Source: Antedon mediterranea (Eukaryota; Echinodermata; Crinoidea; Comatulida; Antedonidae). Taken from it: a stretch of 60,000 nucleotides of DNA. Location: NCBI RefSeq assembly GCF_964355755.1, contig NC_092671.1, positions 40,563,804 through 40,623,803 of the forward strand, written 5' to 3'. Shown here piece by piece: positions 18,992 to 32,049 of the stretch; position 1 is the stretch's first letter, and every line of letters starts with the position of its first letter. A program made the translations under genes and the position numbers. Below the pieces are notes generated by a model that did not search any database, was not told where the DNA came from, and saw only the letters and a list, made by a program, of their open reading frames with translations.

Positions 18992-19789
18992 TGTAACAGG
19001 GTAACAGGTATGCTTATACCCAAATACTTGAATGATTTATCTGCTGAATCTGACTTGAATCTGAGAAACCTTGTGGGACCCATTAAAGTAAAAGCTGGAA
19101 TGATAAGTGACCATGCTATAAATAGATGAGTCACCTCATCCAAGTGGCGGGGAAAATGGTCATGAATATTTAGTGTATAATGTTTCAGTATGGGTCAGTT
19201 CATAAATGGACAAGGGATTTTGTTAATTGATTTGCATTTTTAATAGTTTCTTTTTTTGTATAACCGAATTTAAATTGATAATTACATGTGTATGACTCAA
19301 GTTACAATACAAACGGTCTGTAAACTACGAAATAACGTTATGGTAAATGTATATACCATCGGTTAAAAATTGTAATAGTACCCAACTGGGAATGGATGAC
19401 ACTTACTAGTGCCTAGCCCAAAGTGAAGGTTTTCATCTCCTTCCGACTGGTTACTAGGTAAGCATCTATATTTTTATCTCTCTTAATTTTAGAATTGTTT
19501 TACTATAGTTAATATAGTTGATTGTTGATTGTTATACTAGACACAACGCAATAGTAGCCTATACTGTCGTTAATGATACGATCGATCGATCACTGATATG
19601 TTATCTTAAATAGTAACACTGTTTTTGTTCTATCTCCTTCCGACTGGTTACTAGCTTCAATAAAAGAATTTAACTTTTCCAAACCAAGAACTGTCTCTGT
19701 GGATGATTTTATTGTGTTTGTGCCAGTGCTGCAGCTCCTGAAAATACTACGCGATAAAGCTACGACGCTAGTAGTACGAACCTGTTACA
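18992..19789 (+). repeat. 3' LTR (unit 1, full form)
   Basis: 798 bp. Contains the 36-bp segment with a 6-bp stem GATGAG/CTCATC that unit 1's 5' LTR lacks. Poly(A) signal AATAAA at 19659-19664. Confidence 0.85.
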
Positions 19790-20177
19790 TATATTTGTAT
19801 TTGATACCTATTTTTCCTCATTTTGGTTATGTGACAATATTTGCGCATGTAAATCAAATAATAGTAACTGATCTGGTTCCATTCTTCCGTCAATTTCTTT
19901 GAAGTGCTCATGCTCGCAAACACTTTTAGTTTCCATATTTAGACCACAAGTCGAATTTGTTTTTAACAAAATTTAGCTGATCTCTACAATTGTCAATATT
20001 TATAATTATAACGATTATCTAGCCCAAGGAATATTAAAGTCGGTCAAGTACAAAGCCTTCTAATCACCAGTATTAATAGCAATATTTGAGTTTTCATTAA
20101 AACAAGATTTATGTTTATTTATAATTGCTCGTAAATTTTTATATAATAGTGAGTTTCAAACTCTAGGATTGTATTTA

Positions 20178-20684
20178 TGAATTAATTTACTGTTAAAAGG
20201 AACTGCAATTGATATACTGTATTTTTTACAAATACTAAAACAATGGAAAGACACCTTACAACAACATAATTTGCTTAACTGAATAAAAATAAAAATTGTA
20301 TTGATACAATATTTATATTCATAATGATATAGTTTAATTATTTATAATGATATAGTTTAATTATTTATAATAATTATAATAATATTATTCTTCATATTAG
20401 CTACCGTATTGTATTTTATATAAAAAATGTAATATCAAATATTATAGTCATTTGAGGATATTTAAAAAATGAAACTTTTCTTGATTTATTCTCCTCAGTT
20501 CATTAATTTGTTTAATTTGTTTTCTTCTCTTTTTAAATTAATTTTTTTTAATAAAGGTGACTCAAAACAGCCGAGGCTGACATGCATGAGCCCTCAACAC
20601 AAATACGAGAAATACAATAACACAAAAATAGAAAAATATAGACGAATAAAAATATGAAAATTTCGAAACCCTCCGAAACAATGC
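20178..20684. other. AT-rich flank between LTR element and LINE (unit 1)
   Basis: About 510 bp with no gene; several tandem repeats of ATAATGATATAGTTTAATTATTT near 20330. The reading frame at 20469-20657 (+) is AT-rich chance ORF. Equivalent segments occur in the other three units. Confidence 0.4.
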
Positions 20685-20805
20685 TTATTTTTTTAGTCGA
20701 ACTCTTAAAATATTAAATGACGTTGAGTTTCGGATTTCGACGGGTAATGCATTGAGCAAATACGGTGCTTTAGTTGAAAAAACTGTCCATGAAGGTTTCA
20801 AGATA

Positions 20806-20808
<3 letters not shown>
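20685..20808 (-). pseudogene. RT C-terminal remnant interrupted by the L2-like insertion (unit 1)
   Basis: Minus-strand codons give KAPYLLNALPVEIRNSTSFN and ILRVRLKK, the standard C-terminal end of a LINE RT. It stops abruptly at the TAA microsatellite that ends the adjacent L2-like element, so that element inserted into this older LINE. The poly-Leu stretch in the frame is only the microsatellite translated. Copies: 29002-29125, 37286-37409, 45592-45715. Confidence 0.65.
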
Positions 20809-20853
<45 letters not shown>

Positions 20854-21711
20854 TTAGGTATTTGTATAGCGCCAGAATCAACTAAACCGAAGTAAAAATC
20901 CAAGGTGCTTATATTGGATGTTTTCTTCTCTTATTCTATTTTAAGGATCAAACTTCATAGTTGAAGGCTACTGCTCCACTAAGGGTACCATTGTGACATC
21001 GGCAGCCAACGACGGTGCCAATACGTCTGTCCACAACAGTGTGTGTGTATGAATTAACTAGTACACCGGGGTAACCCCCTACTCGTCTCGAAAGATGTAA
21101 TAGGTTCTTTAAAGTGCACATGAGCCAGATGTACACTGGTTTATAGTGCTTATCCGAGAAGACTATGGTAAAAAGATGCGTTTTAAGTTCTTTTTTAAAA
21201 ATAGCAATAGAAGTTGATTTAGTAAAATGACGAGGGAGAGAATTCTAATGAGAAGCAGCAGTGAACATGAAAGACCTTTGTCCATAAGGTGTTAATTGGT
21301 GTTAATTCTAGGAACAAGTAGTAGGTTTTGGTCAGCCAAACGAAGACAAGCAAGAGGGGTGTAGGAGGGAAGAAGATCAAGGAGATATTGTAGGTTGTTT
21401 AAGAAGTAGCGTTTTAAATGTTAGTAAAAGGATCTTATATTTTATACGGGAGTCAATAGGTAGCCCATGGCGGATAATAGGAGATATGTGTGAGGATCTT
21501 CTAGTAAGAGTTAGAATACGTGGACAGCAGCAGTGTTCTGGAGACGTTGAAGTCGATTCAATAAAGATTTCGGTAGGGCAAAAAAAAGAGAGTTGCAATA
21601 ATCAAGGCGAGTGACAGAGGCATTTATTAATGTAGAGGCAGTACGCTTTGAAGCAAGCATTGTTACGTAAATGAAAGTTAGTAGTTTTTGTATAAACATG
21701 ACTTATGTTTT
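20809..21711 (-). mobile_element. L2-like LINE 3' part with ATT tail (unit 1)
   Basis: Minus-strand LINE: RT C-terminal blocks (INASVTRLDYCNSLFFALPK, LNRLQRLQNTAA, HISPIIR, LPIDSRIKYKILLLTFKTL, YGQRSFMFTAAS, NSLPRHF), then about 300 bp of 3' UTR ending GGCGCTATACAAATACC and an ATT microsatellite (20811-20852). It is frameshifted in several places. The 5' side is cut at 21711 where the junction module begins; the full-length continuation survives only in unit 4. Confidence 0.75.
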
Positions 21712-22887
21712 GTTGTGAGGTAAATTCCCGATTGATCGTAATCAAAACGGTACTGGGTATGGTCTACTAGATTTTCTGCTCCCAACCAGTACATCCATTC
21801 ATAGAAGCCTTAATGAAGTAAGCCTACCTGGTGGTGGCCATAGAACGGTCCCGAGATAACGACTATACTTCGGCTTTAGTCGATAGAAGATTGAATAAAT
21901 TGTTAGATAGAGATAGAGTATACGATGTTATGATTATTATGTGTAGATATGTGATTTGTTCTTTTTATTCCAATGATGTTATGTATTTAATAAATTTGTT
22001 ATATCAATTAATTAAATTATCGTAGATTGCATATTATGCGATGAATATTATTTAATAAATTTTTGATATATTATTATTATTATATTAATAAAAAAGATAT
22101 TTGTTAGTATAAATTAAAAAATATAGATATAAGGAAGAAAAGCAAAGAGATTATGGAGCGGCTGTACCAGAATATACAACACTAAGTATTGTAAAGTTAA
22201 TATTATATTAACAATTTAGGCGATCTTGTCAAAGGTCAAGCGCCTTCAGCCTGCCACGTTTCGATATTCAATATTGAACTTGACCTGACGTGGTTCCACA
22301 ATATCTTTATATGAATATGGTAGAGTGGATAGAAACATAAATTAATTTAAATTTAAAAAGTTTACCTTAATAACTGGTTTTGAACTGAATCGGTTGATGT
22401 CTTATCGTTGTATGTATGATTTGGTTTGTTTTAAAATTATGTTCGATAAAGTGCGTATGCGTATAGAATGGAAAGCTTGCGTTACGATGTACGCGTGTAA
22501 TGTTGTTTATATCGTATAATTAACAGATAAAGTATGAAAATATAGAAGGTATATGGTAGAAAACATAAAAAAGTAGTTTAGAATGTAGAAATAGGAAAAG
22601 TTTGTTAGTGCCAAAGTGTAGATTTTGAATGCGAGAAATGACTTGATGGTACAGTCCAACTAGAGTCCTATGTCGGCACCTAGGCCTATATAACGTTGTG
22701 AGGTAAATTCCCGATTGATCGTAATCAAAACGGTACTGGGTATGGTCTACTAGATTTTCTGCTCCCAACCAGTACATCCATTCATAGAAGCCTTAATGAA
22801 GTAAGCCTACCTGGTGGTGGCATGGCCATAGAACGGTCCCGAGATAACGACTTTACTTCGGCTTTAGTCGATAGAAGATTGAATAAA
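21712..22887 (+). mobile_element. Small element with 190-bp direct terminal repeats (D1/D2)
   Basis: D1 (188 bp) and D2 (193 bp) both start GTTGTGAGGTAAATTCCCGA and end AGAAGATTGAATAAA; they enclose 795 bp with no protein-like frame. The centre has a hairpin-prone segment GCCACGT...ACGTGG near 22255-22295. It resembles a TRIM or another terminal-repeat element, but I see no TG..CA ends, primer-binding site or clean target duplication. Copies: 30038-31213 and 38313-39488. Confidence 0.6.
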
Positions 22888-22900
22888 ATATTAAATATTA

Positions 22901-23072
22901 AAGTGAAGGTTTTCATCTCCTTCTGACTGGTTACTAGCTTCAATAAAAGAATTTAACTTTTCCAAACCAAGAACTGTCTCTGTGGATGATTTTATTGTGT
23001 TTGTGCCAGTGCTGCAGCTCCTGAAAATACTACGCGATAAAGCTACGACGCTAGTAGTACGAACCTGTTACA
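22901..23072 (+). repeat. LTR fragment in J1 with a precise internal deletion
   Basis: Matches the last part of the LTR, but the segment from GTAAGCATC to the second CTCCTTCCGACTGGTTACTA is gone, joining ...GGTTACTAG directly to CTTCAATAAAAG. The missing piece starts GTAAG and ends AG, like an intron, but also lies between 21-bp direct repeats. Copies at 31227-31398 and 39502-39673. Confidence 0.75.
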
Positions 23073-25436
23073 TATATTTGTATTTGATACCTATTTTTCC
23101 TCATTTTGGTTATGTGACAATATTTGCGCATGTAAATCAAATAATAGTAACTGATCTGGTTCCATTCTTCCGTCAATTTCTTTGAAGTGCTCATGCTCGC
23201 AAACACTTTTAGTTTCCATATTTAGACCACAAGTCGAATTTGTTTTTAACAAAATTTAGCTGATCTCTACAATTGTCAATATTTATAATTATAACGATTA
23301 TCTAGCCCAAGGAATATTAAAGTCGGTCAAGTACAAAGCCTTCTAATCACCAGTATTAATAGCAATATTTGAGTTTTCATTAAAACAAGATTTATGTTTA
23401 TTTATAATTGCTCGTAAATTTTTATATAATAGTGAGTTTCAAACTCTAGGATTGTATTTATTTAAATTTAATTTAAAACATAGCTTGCTGTGCGCCTCTA
23501 GTGTGAACCAATAGTCGATATGTACCTTTATGGACTAATTTATTATGTTTCACTGGTTAGATAAGTATACAATTATTTAATTTAATTATACTTCTATTAA
23601 TATTATTACATTTTTGTTATAACATTAAAATTGTTTTAGTAAAGATTAAAAATTAATATAACTTAATGTGTTTGATATCTGTTTTGACATAATAAATAAT
23701 CAGTGGCTGTGATGTTAAGGTAACTTTAGCATATTCTTGGCCCTTCATAAGATATTCTCTTTGTCCCATGTTTGTATTCTTTTTGATGATATTCAAATTA
23801 TTTTTGTTTTTATTTGCTGTTCTGAATTGTTTGGTGTCGTAGTACTTACCTAGAGTAATCATACAATCTTGCAGTTCATCTTCTTTATCAAAAGTTAAAA
23901 ACATAAATGAATAGATAAATTATTATTTAATGTCGGTAATAATGATAATAAACTAAAAGAGTGTAGCGAGTAAAATTGTACGATAGTTTCTGCTCTTTAA
24001 ATACATCTATAAATGTGCAGTATACAACCTTAAATATTTGTCCTGTTTAGAAAACTAATGTAGAGTACTTGCATTTATTTTTCTTGGTATAGTACTCCGT
24101 TAAAGTTTAAAACTAATAACAGAAAATAAAACATACATTGATTTTTTGTTTGCTCTGAATTGTTCAAAAAGTATTCATTTTGGAAAATGGTTTCCAGTGA
24201 AGAATGTAAGTAACATGAAACTAAGACGTGTAAAGTATCAACAACCCAAATGCAGAGTTGAAAGATATAGAAAAAGTGCAATACCATACCTTATCTCGCT
24301 TCTAAATGAATAATCAGTATATATCACCCAGTACAGCTTTGCGATTCTTATTGATGCTTTTAGGTGTTTTTTTTTTTCTATTTTAATATTTTAAACTAAA
24401 GTTTTTGAATGTTCCTGTATTGTATTTCTTGTGTAAATTGCCTCCTTTTTATATTTTTTTATCATTGGTTTTTATACTTTTATACAAATTTTAATATTGA
24501 ACAAATGTAAATATCTTTGTAATTCAGCTAAGGCTGCGATAATGATATTGAAATAAATGAAATGAAATGAAAAAAAAAATTTCCGGCAATTTTCTGATTC
24601 TAAAATGGCCACAGTTCGATCGAAGTATTCGAGGAAAAGGAGCTGTTTTGAAAGGCTTTTTTTTTTAAGATATTTTTTTCAAAATAAATATATTGCCGAG
24701 TGTTCGATATCCTTTCCTAAACTCGGCTTGCTACAATGTTACCCATCTGTCCACATTGAATCAGTCTATTGCATTAAGGTTGGTGAGTACCCTGCCAAAA
24801 TACGCCAGAATTTTGCCAAAATACGAAAATTGAAAATACGAAAATACGAAAATTGAAAATTTCAACTGACAAATATTAATTGAAGAGAAGCTTAACTTCT
24901 ATTTCTTATGTTCATTTAGGAGGACATCATTCAATAATATGTTGCTGATCATACCATCAATACCCAGGTATTATCCTTTTATTTATAACTTCATCTAATT
25001 TATAAATTACTAAAATATCGATGCCATTCCATTAATGAAATTTCATTTGATGTATTGTTTTTTTCTCTTCTGAGATTTAGCCAGAATCTTCAATATCGTT
25101 TTCGTCGAAGAGTCTTATTATGTTTTTCCTTTTTGTTTTGTCTTTTTTTCCCGTTTTAATAGATTTTTAGTATATATTTATTTCTTAAATAAGCATGTGT
25201 TGTTTTTCATGGTTATAATTTATATTATTTATTGTTTTAAGGTTTTTTCAATTATCCATTCTCTATCCTACTAGGTATTTTTTATCAATTGCTCTTTAAA
25301 TGCATATTTGATTGATTTTTCATATGTAGTAATATCTTTGTCAATATTTTTTGCTGATTGTCACCATGAAATTGTTATCGGGTTTTTCCAGTTATGCATG
25401 GCACTATCTATTTCTAAATAGTCATCTGTTTATATA

Positions 25437-28106
25437 TGTATCAGGGTAACAGGTATGCTTATACCCAAATACTTGAATGATTTATCTGCTGAATCTGACT
25501 TGAATCTGAGAAACCTTGTGGGACCCATTAAAGTAAAAGCTGGAATGATAAGTGACCATGCTATAAAGAGATGAGTCACCTCATCCAAGTGGCGAGGAAA
25601 ATGGTCATGAATATTTAGTGTATAATGTTTCAGTATGGGTCAGTTCATAAATGGACAAGGGATTTTGTTAATTGATTTGCATTTTTAATAGTTTCTTTTT
25701 TTGTATAACCGAATTTAAATTGATAATTACATGTGTATGACTCAAGTTACAATACAAACAGTCTGTAAACTACGAAATAACGTTATGGTAAATGTATATA
25801 CCATCGGTTAAAAATTGTAATAGTACCCAACTGGGAATGGATGACACTTACTAGTGCCTAGCCCAAAGTGAAGGTTTTCATCTCCTTCCGACTGGTTACT
25901 AGGTAAGCATCTATATTTTTATCTCTCTTAATTTTAGAATTGTTTTACTATAGTTAATATAGTTGATTGTTGATTGTTATACTAGACACTACAACGCAAT
26001 AGTAGCCTATACTGTCGTTAATGATACGATCGATCGATCACTGATATGTTATCTTAAATAGTAACACTGTTTTTGTTCTATCTCCTTCCGACTGGTTACT
26101 AGCTTCAATAAAAGAATTTAACTTTTCCAAACCAAGAACTGTCTCTGTGGATGATTTTATTGTGTTTGTGCCAGTGCTGCAGCTCCTGAAAATACTACGC
26201 GATAAAGCTACGACGCTAGTAGTCTGAACCTGTTACATTTGGTGCCGTGACCAGGATTTGCTGTTCAGCCAGGAAGGGATCACTCTCAAGAAAGACTACG
26301 ATAAGTGCTGATTAGTCTTTTCTTGAGTTTTAACCAGCCATTTGGAAAGATGTGGATCTTACTCAACCTTACGTCCCTGAAGCTGCAGTACCAGAATCTG
26401 CTAATACAATATCCATAGAACAATAAGAAACACCATCTATCAACCCTGCTTCTGCCCAGGCATCTGTGGAACCGTCAGAAACTTCTCCTTCAACTGAGCA
26501 TGATATCACTCCCGTCGCAGTCGTCATGGATCATACTGATGATGATAACTCCTCAGGAGAAACACGTTCAGAACCAACCTTAAGTCTCCGACGTTCGAAA
26601 CGTGTAATTAAACCGCCAGACCGATACGGCTTTATTTCTAAGTGGCTCTGGGGAACCCCTGCACTAACATTCCATGTGGGTTGTTTAGATGTTTGATTGT
26701 TTAAACTGTATTAATTTTGCTTGACACTTAACTTGTTTTTTTATATAATTATGTCTGAGAGAAGACAATTTTACTTGATTTTAATTTTAATCTCAATAGT
26801 TTAATTTGTTACCTTTATTGTATACTGTATCTTTTGTATGATCATGTTTTTTTAACATACTTGTTTGCCATGTGTATGGCTTGTGTTATGTTGGTACATC
26901 ACCTTGTGTTGGGTGGGATTGAACCTTCGAGTAGTAATCGCAGGATTTCGAGAAACTTGTGAAGTGTAAACGGGCACTTCTGTACACCGACTATTGTGGG
27001 GATGGCCATCCTTCAATAGTTTATCCATTTGGATAAATTTTTATTGGTTGTTTCTAATAATTCTGCATAACTTCTCTCATTGGTTCAATCAGGTACAGGT
27101 ATGCTGTTGTGATACAACAGTTTGGTTTTTTTTATAAATGCCATTTAGTTAAGTTTTTTTATTTTTAGTTTTTTTATGTAATTCCCTATGATGTCATTTT
27201 CATTGTATAAATCGTGACTAATGTACCAAGGTATTTAGGTTTAGGTTAATGCATTTGTATATCACTGAGATTTAGCAGATAAATGGGGGGGGGGGGGGTG
27301 GGGGTGAGTGTAACAGGGTAACAGGTATGCTTATACCCAAATACTTGAATGATTTATCTGCTGAATCTGACTTGAATCTGAGAAACCTTGTGGGACCCAT
27401 TAAAGTAAAAGCTGGAATGATAAGTGACCATGCTATAAATAGATGAGTCACCTCATCCAAGTGGCGGGGAAAATGGTCATGAATATTTAGTGTATAATGT
27501 TTCAGTATGGGTCAGTTCATAAATGGACAAGGGATTTTGTTAATTGATTTGCATTTTTAATAGTTTCTTTTTTTGTATAACCGAATTTAAATTGATAATT
27601 ACATGTGTATGACTCAAGTTACAATACAAACGGTCTGTAAACTACGAAATAACGTTATGGTAAATGTATATACCATCGGTTAAAAATTGTAATAGTACCC
27701 AACTGGGAATGGATGACACTTACTAGTGCCTAGCCCAAAGTGAAGGTTTTCATCTCCTTCCGACTGGTTACTAGGTAAGCATCTATATTTTTATCTCTCT
27801 TAATTTTAGAATTGTTTTACTATAGTTAATATAGTTGATTGTTGATTGTTATACTAGACACAACGCAATAGTAGCCTATACTGTCGTTAATGATACGATC
27901 GATCGATCACTGATATGTTATCTTAAATAGTAACACTGTTTTTGTTCTATCTCCTTCCGACTGGTTACTAGCTTCAATAAAAGAATTTAACTTTTCCAAA
28001 CCAAGAACTGTCTCTGTGGATGATTTTATTGTGTTTGTGCCAGTGCTGCAGCTCCTGAAAATACTACGCGATAAAGCTACGACGCTAGTAGTACGAACCT
28101 GTTACA
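25437..28106 (+). mobile_element. Deletion-derivative LTR retrotransposon (unit 2)
   Basis: 5' LTR 25437-26237 (801 bp, long form), internal part with the polyprotein tail 26466-26696, 3' LTR 27309-28106 (798 bp). Confidence 0.85.
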
Positions 28107-29122
28107 TATATTTGTATTTGATACCTATTTTTCCTCATTTTGGTTATGTGACAATATTTGCGCATGTAAATCAAATAATAGTAACTGATCTGGTTCCATT
28201 CTTCCGTCAATTTCTTTGAAGTGCTCATGCTCGCAAACACTTTTAGTTTCCATATTTAGACCACAAGTCGAATTTGTTTTTAACAAAATTTAGCTGATCT
28301 CTACAATTGTCAATATTTATAATTATAACGATTATCTAGCCCAAGGAATATTAAAGTCGGTCAAGTACAAAGCCTTCTAATCACCAGTATTAATAGCAAT
28401 ATTTGAGTTTTCATTAAAACAAGATTTATGTTTATTTATAATTGCTCGTAAATTTTTATATAATAGTGAGTTTCAAACTCTAGGATTGTATTTATGAATT
28501 AATTTACTGTTAAAAGGAACTGCAATTGATATACTGTATTTTTTACAAATACTAAAACAATGGAAAGACACCTTACAACAACATAATTTGCTTAACTGAA
28601 TAAAAATAAAAATTGTATTGATACAATATTTATATTCATAATGATATAGTTTAATTATTTATAATGATATAGTTTAATTATTTATAATAATTATAATAAT
28701 AATATTCTTCATATTAGCTACCGTATTGTATTTTATATAAAAAATGTAATATCAAATATTATAGTCATTTGAGGATATTTAAAAAATGAAACTTTTCTTG
28801 ATTTATTCTCCTCAGTTCATTAATTTGTTTAATTTGTTTTCTTCTCTTTTTAAATTAATTTTTTTTAATAAAGGTGACTCAAAACAGCCGAGGCTGACAT
28901 GCATGAGCCCTCAACACAAATACGAGAAATACAATAACACAAAAATAGAAAAATATAGACGAATAAAAATATGAAAATTTCGAAACCCTCCGAAACAATG
29001 CTTATTTTTTTAGTCGAACTCTTAAAATATTAAATGACGTTGAGTTTCGGATTTCGACGGGTAATGCATTGAGCAAATACGGTGCTTTAGTTGAAAAAAC
29101 TGTCCATGAAGGTTTCAAGATA

Positions 29123-29125
<3 letters not shown>

Positions 29126-29179
<54 letters not shown>

Positions 29180-30037
29180 TTAGGTATTTGTATAGCGCCA
29201 GAATCAACTAAACCGAAGTAAAAATCCAAGGTGCTTATATTGGATGTTTTCTTCTCTTATTCTATTTTAAGGATCAAACTTCATAGTTGAAGGCTACTGC
29301 TCCACTAAGGGTACCATTGTGACATCGGCAGCCAACGACGGTGCCAATACGTCTGTCCACAACAGTGTGTGTGTATGAATTAACTAGTACACCGGGGTAA
29401 CCCCCTACTCGTCTCGAAAGATGTAATAGGTTCTTTAAAGTGCACATGAGCCAGATGTACACTGGTTTATAGTGCTTATCCGAGAAGACTATGGTAAAAA
29501 GATGCGTTTTAAGTTCTTTTTTAAAAATAGCAATAGAAGTTGATTTAGTAAAATGACGAGGGAGAGAATTCTAATGAGAAGCAGCAGTGAACATGAAAGA
29601 CCTTTGTCCATAAGGTGTTAATTGGTGTTAATTCTAGGAACAAGTAGTAGGTTTTGGTCAGCCAAACGAAGACAAGCAAGAGGGGTGTAGGAGGGAAGAA
29701 GATCAAGGAGATATTGTAGGTTGTTTAAGAAGTAGCGTTTTAAATGTTAGTAAAAGGATCTTATATTTTATACGGGAGTCAATAGGTAGCCCATGGCGGA
29801 TAATAGGAGATATGTGTGAGGATCTTCTAGTAAGAGTTAGAATACGTGGACAGCAGCAGTGTTCTGGAGACGTTGAAGTCGATTCAATAAAGATTTCGGT
29901 AGGGCAAAAAAAAGAGAGTTGCAATAATCAAGGCGAGTGACAGAGGCATTTATTAATGTAGAGGCAGTACGCTTTGAAGCAAGCATTGTTACGTAAATGA
30001 AAGTTAGTAGTTTTTGTATAAACATGACTTATGTTTT
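29126..30037 (-). mobile_element. L2-like LINE 3' part (unit 2)
   Basis: Copy of 20809-21711; the TAA/ATT microsatellite is 9 bp longer. Confidence 0.7.
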
Positions 30038-32049
30038 GTTGTGAGGTAAATTCCCGATTGATCGTAATCAAAACGGTACTGGGTATGGTCTACTAGATTT
30101 TCTGCTCCCAACCAGTACATCCATTCATAGAAGCCTTAATGAAGTAAGCCTACCTGGTGGTGGCCATAGAACGGTCCCGAGATAACGACTATACTTCGGC
30201 TTTAGTCGATAGAAGATTGAATAAATTGTTAGATAGAGATAGAGTATACGATGTTATGATTATTATGTGTAGATATGTGATTTGTTCTTTTTATTCCAAT
30301 GATGTTATGTATTTAATAAATTTGTTATATCAATTAATTAAATTATCGTAGATTGCATATTATGCGATGAATATTATTTAATAAATTTTTGATATATTAT
30401 TATTATTATATTAATAAAAAAGATATTTGTTAGTATAAATTAAAAAATATAGATATAAGGAAGAAAAGCAAAGAGATTATGGAGCGGCTGTACCAGAATA
30501 TACAACACTAAGTATTGTAAAGTTAATATTATATTAACAATTTAGGCGATCTTGTCAAAGGTCAAGCGCCTTCAGCCTGCCACGTTTCGATATTCAATAT
30601 TGAACTTGACCTGACGTGGTTCCACAATATCTTTATATGAATATGGTAGAGTGGATAGAAACATAAATTAATTTAAATTTAAAAAGTTTACCTTAATAAC
30701 TGGTTTTGAACTGAATCGGTTGATGTCTTATCGTTGTATGTATGATTTGGTTTGTTTTAAAATTATGTTCGATAAAGTGCGTATGCGTATAGAATGGAAA
30801 GCTTGCGTTACGATGTACGCGTGTAATGTTGTTTATATCGTATAATTAACAGATAAAGTATGAAAATATAGAAGGTATATGGTAGAAAACATAAAAAAGT
30901 AGTTTAGAATGTAGAAATAGGAAAAGTTTGTTAGTGCCAAAGTGTAGATTTTGAATGCGAGAAATGACTTGATGGTACAGTCCAACTAGAGTCCTATGTC
31001 GGCACCTAGGCCTATATAACGTTGTGAGGTAAATTCCCGATTGATCGTAATCAAAACGGTACTGGGTATGGTCTACTAGATTTTCTGCTCCCAACCAGTA
31101 CATCCATTCATAGAAGCCTTAATGAAGTAAGCCTACCTGGTGGTGGCATGGCCATAGAACGGTCCCGAGATAACGACTTTACTTCGGCTTTAGTCGATAG
31201 AAGATTGAATAAAATATTAAATATTAAAGTGAAGGTTTTCATCTCCTTCTGACTGGTTACTAGCTTCAATAAAAGAATTTAACTTTTCCAAACCAAGAAC
31301 TGTCTCTGTGGATGATTTTATTGTGTTTGTGCCAGTGCTGCAGCTCCTGAAAATACTACGCGATAAAGCTACGACGCTAGTAGTACGAACCTGTTACATA
31401 TATTTGTATTTGATACCTATTTTTCCTCATTTTGGTTATGTGACAATATTTGCGCATGTAAATCAAATAATAGTAACTGATCTGGTTCCATTCTTCCGTC
31501 AATTTCTTTGAAGTGCTCATGCTCGCAAACACTTTTAGTTTCCATATTTAGACCACAAGTCGAATTTGTTTTTAACAAAATTTAGCTGATCTCTACAATT
31601 GTCAATATTTATAATTATAACGATTATCTAGCCCAAGGAATATTAAAGTCGGTCAAGTACAAAGCCTTCTAATCACCAGTATTAATAGCAATATTTGAGT
31701 TTTCATTAAAACAAGATTTATGTTTATTTATAATTGCTCGTAAATTTTTATATAATAGTGAGTTTCAAACTCTAGGATTGTATTTATTTAAATTTAATTT
31801 AAAACATAGCTTGCTGTGCGCCTCTAGTGTGAACCAATAGTCGATATGTACCTTTATGGACTAATTTATTATGTTTCACTGGTTAGATAAGTATACAATT
31901 ATTTAATTTAATTATACTTCTATTAATATTATTACATTTTTGTTATAACATTAAAATTGTTTTAGTAAAGATTAAAAATTAATATAACTTAATGTGTTTG
32001 ATATCTGTTTTGACATAATAAATAATCAGTGGCTGTGATGTTAAGGTAA
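30038..32049 (+). repeat. Junction module J2
   Basis: D1 at 30038, D2 at 31021-31213, LTR fragment 31227-31398, flank copy to about 31786. No difference from J1 noticed. Confidence 0.85.

Larger units (their letters stand above)
17155..19789 (+). mobile_element. Deletion-derivative LTR retrotransposon (unit 1)
   Basis: Two long direct repeats (767 and 798 bp) with inverted ends TGTAACAGG/CCTGTTACA (5' copy starts TGTATCAGG), flanked by TATA on both sides (17151-17154, 19790-19793). A primer-binding-like site TGGTGCCGTGACCAGGAT starts two bases after the 5' LTR, and a purine (G) tract precedes the 3' LTR. The internal part is only 1,070 bp and encodes just the extreme C-terminus of a Ty3/Gypsy-like polyprotein; gag, protease, RT and integrase are gone. 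It is non-autonomous. Confidence 0.85.
15450..23723 (+). repeat. Array unit 1 (type A, 8,274 bp)
   Basis: Order: AT-rich left part with a LINE tail (about 16150-16307), LTR element (17155-19789), AT-rich flank, RT fragment plus L2-like LINE (20685-21711, minus), junction module (21712-23723). Private variants near its start (for example TTATCTAGA where the others read TTACCTAGA, and AAGCTAAAG for AAACTAAAG) mark it as an edge copy. Confidence 0.9.
21712..23723 (+). repeat. Junction module J1 between units 1 and 2
   Basis: Present only between units, three times in the array. Parts: direct repeat D1 (21712-21899), about 795 bp unique DNA, direct repeat D2 (22695-22887), an LTR fragment (22901-23072), a second copy of the LTR's right flank (23073-23460, same as 19790-20177), and 263 bp of AT-rich DNA not seen elsewhere. 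Confidence 0.85.
23724..32049 (+). repeat. Array unit 2 (type B, 8,326 bp)
   Basis: Same content as unit 1. About 52 bp longer: a 36-bp segment with a GATGAGTCACCTCATC hairpin in the 5' LTR, TATTGTTT insertion near 25230, and a longer TAA microsatellite near 29130. Confidence 0.9.

Noticed and set aside
20685-20903. Poly-leucine protein in each array unit
   Set aside because: The Leu run is the TAA microsatellite at the end of the L2-like LINE; its length varies between units.
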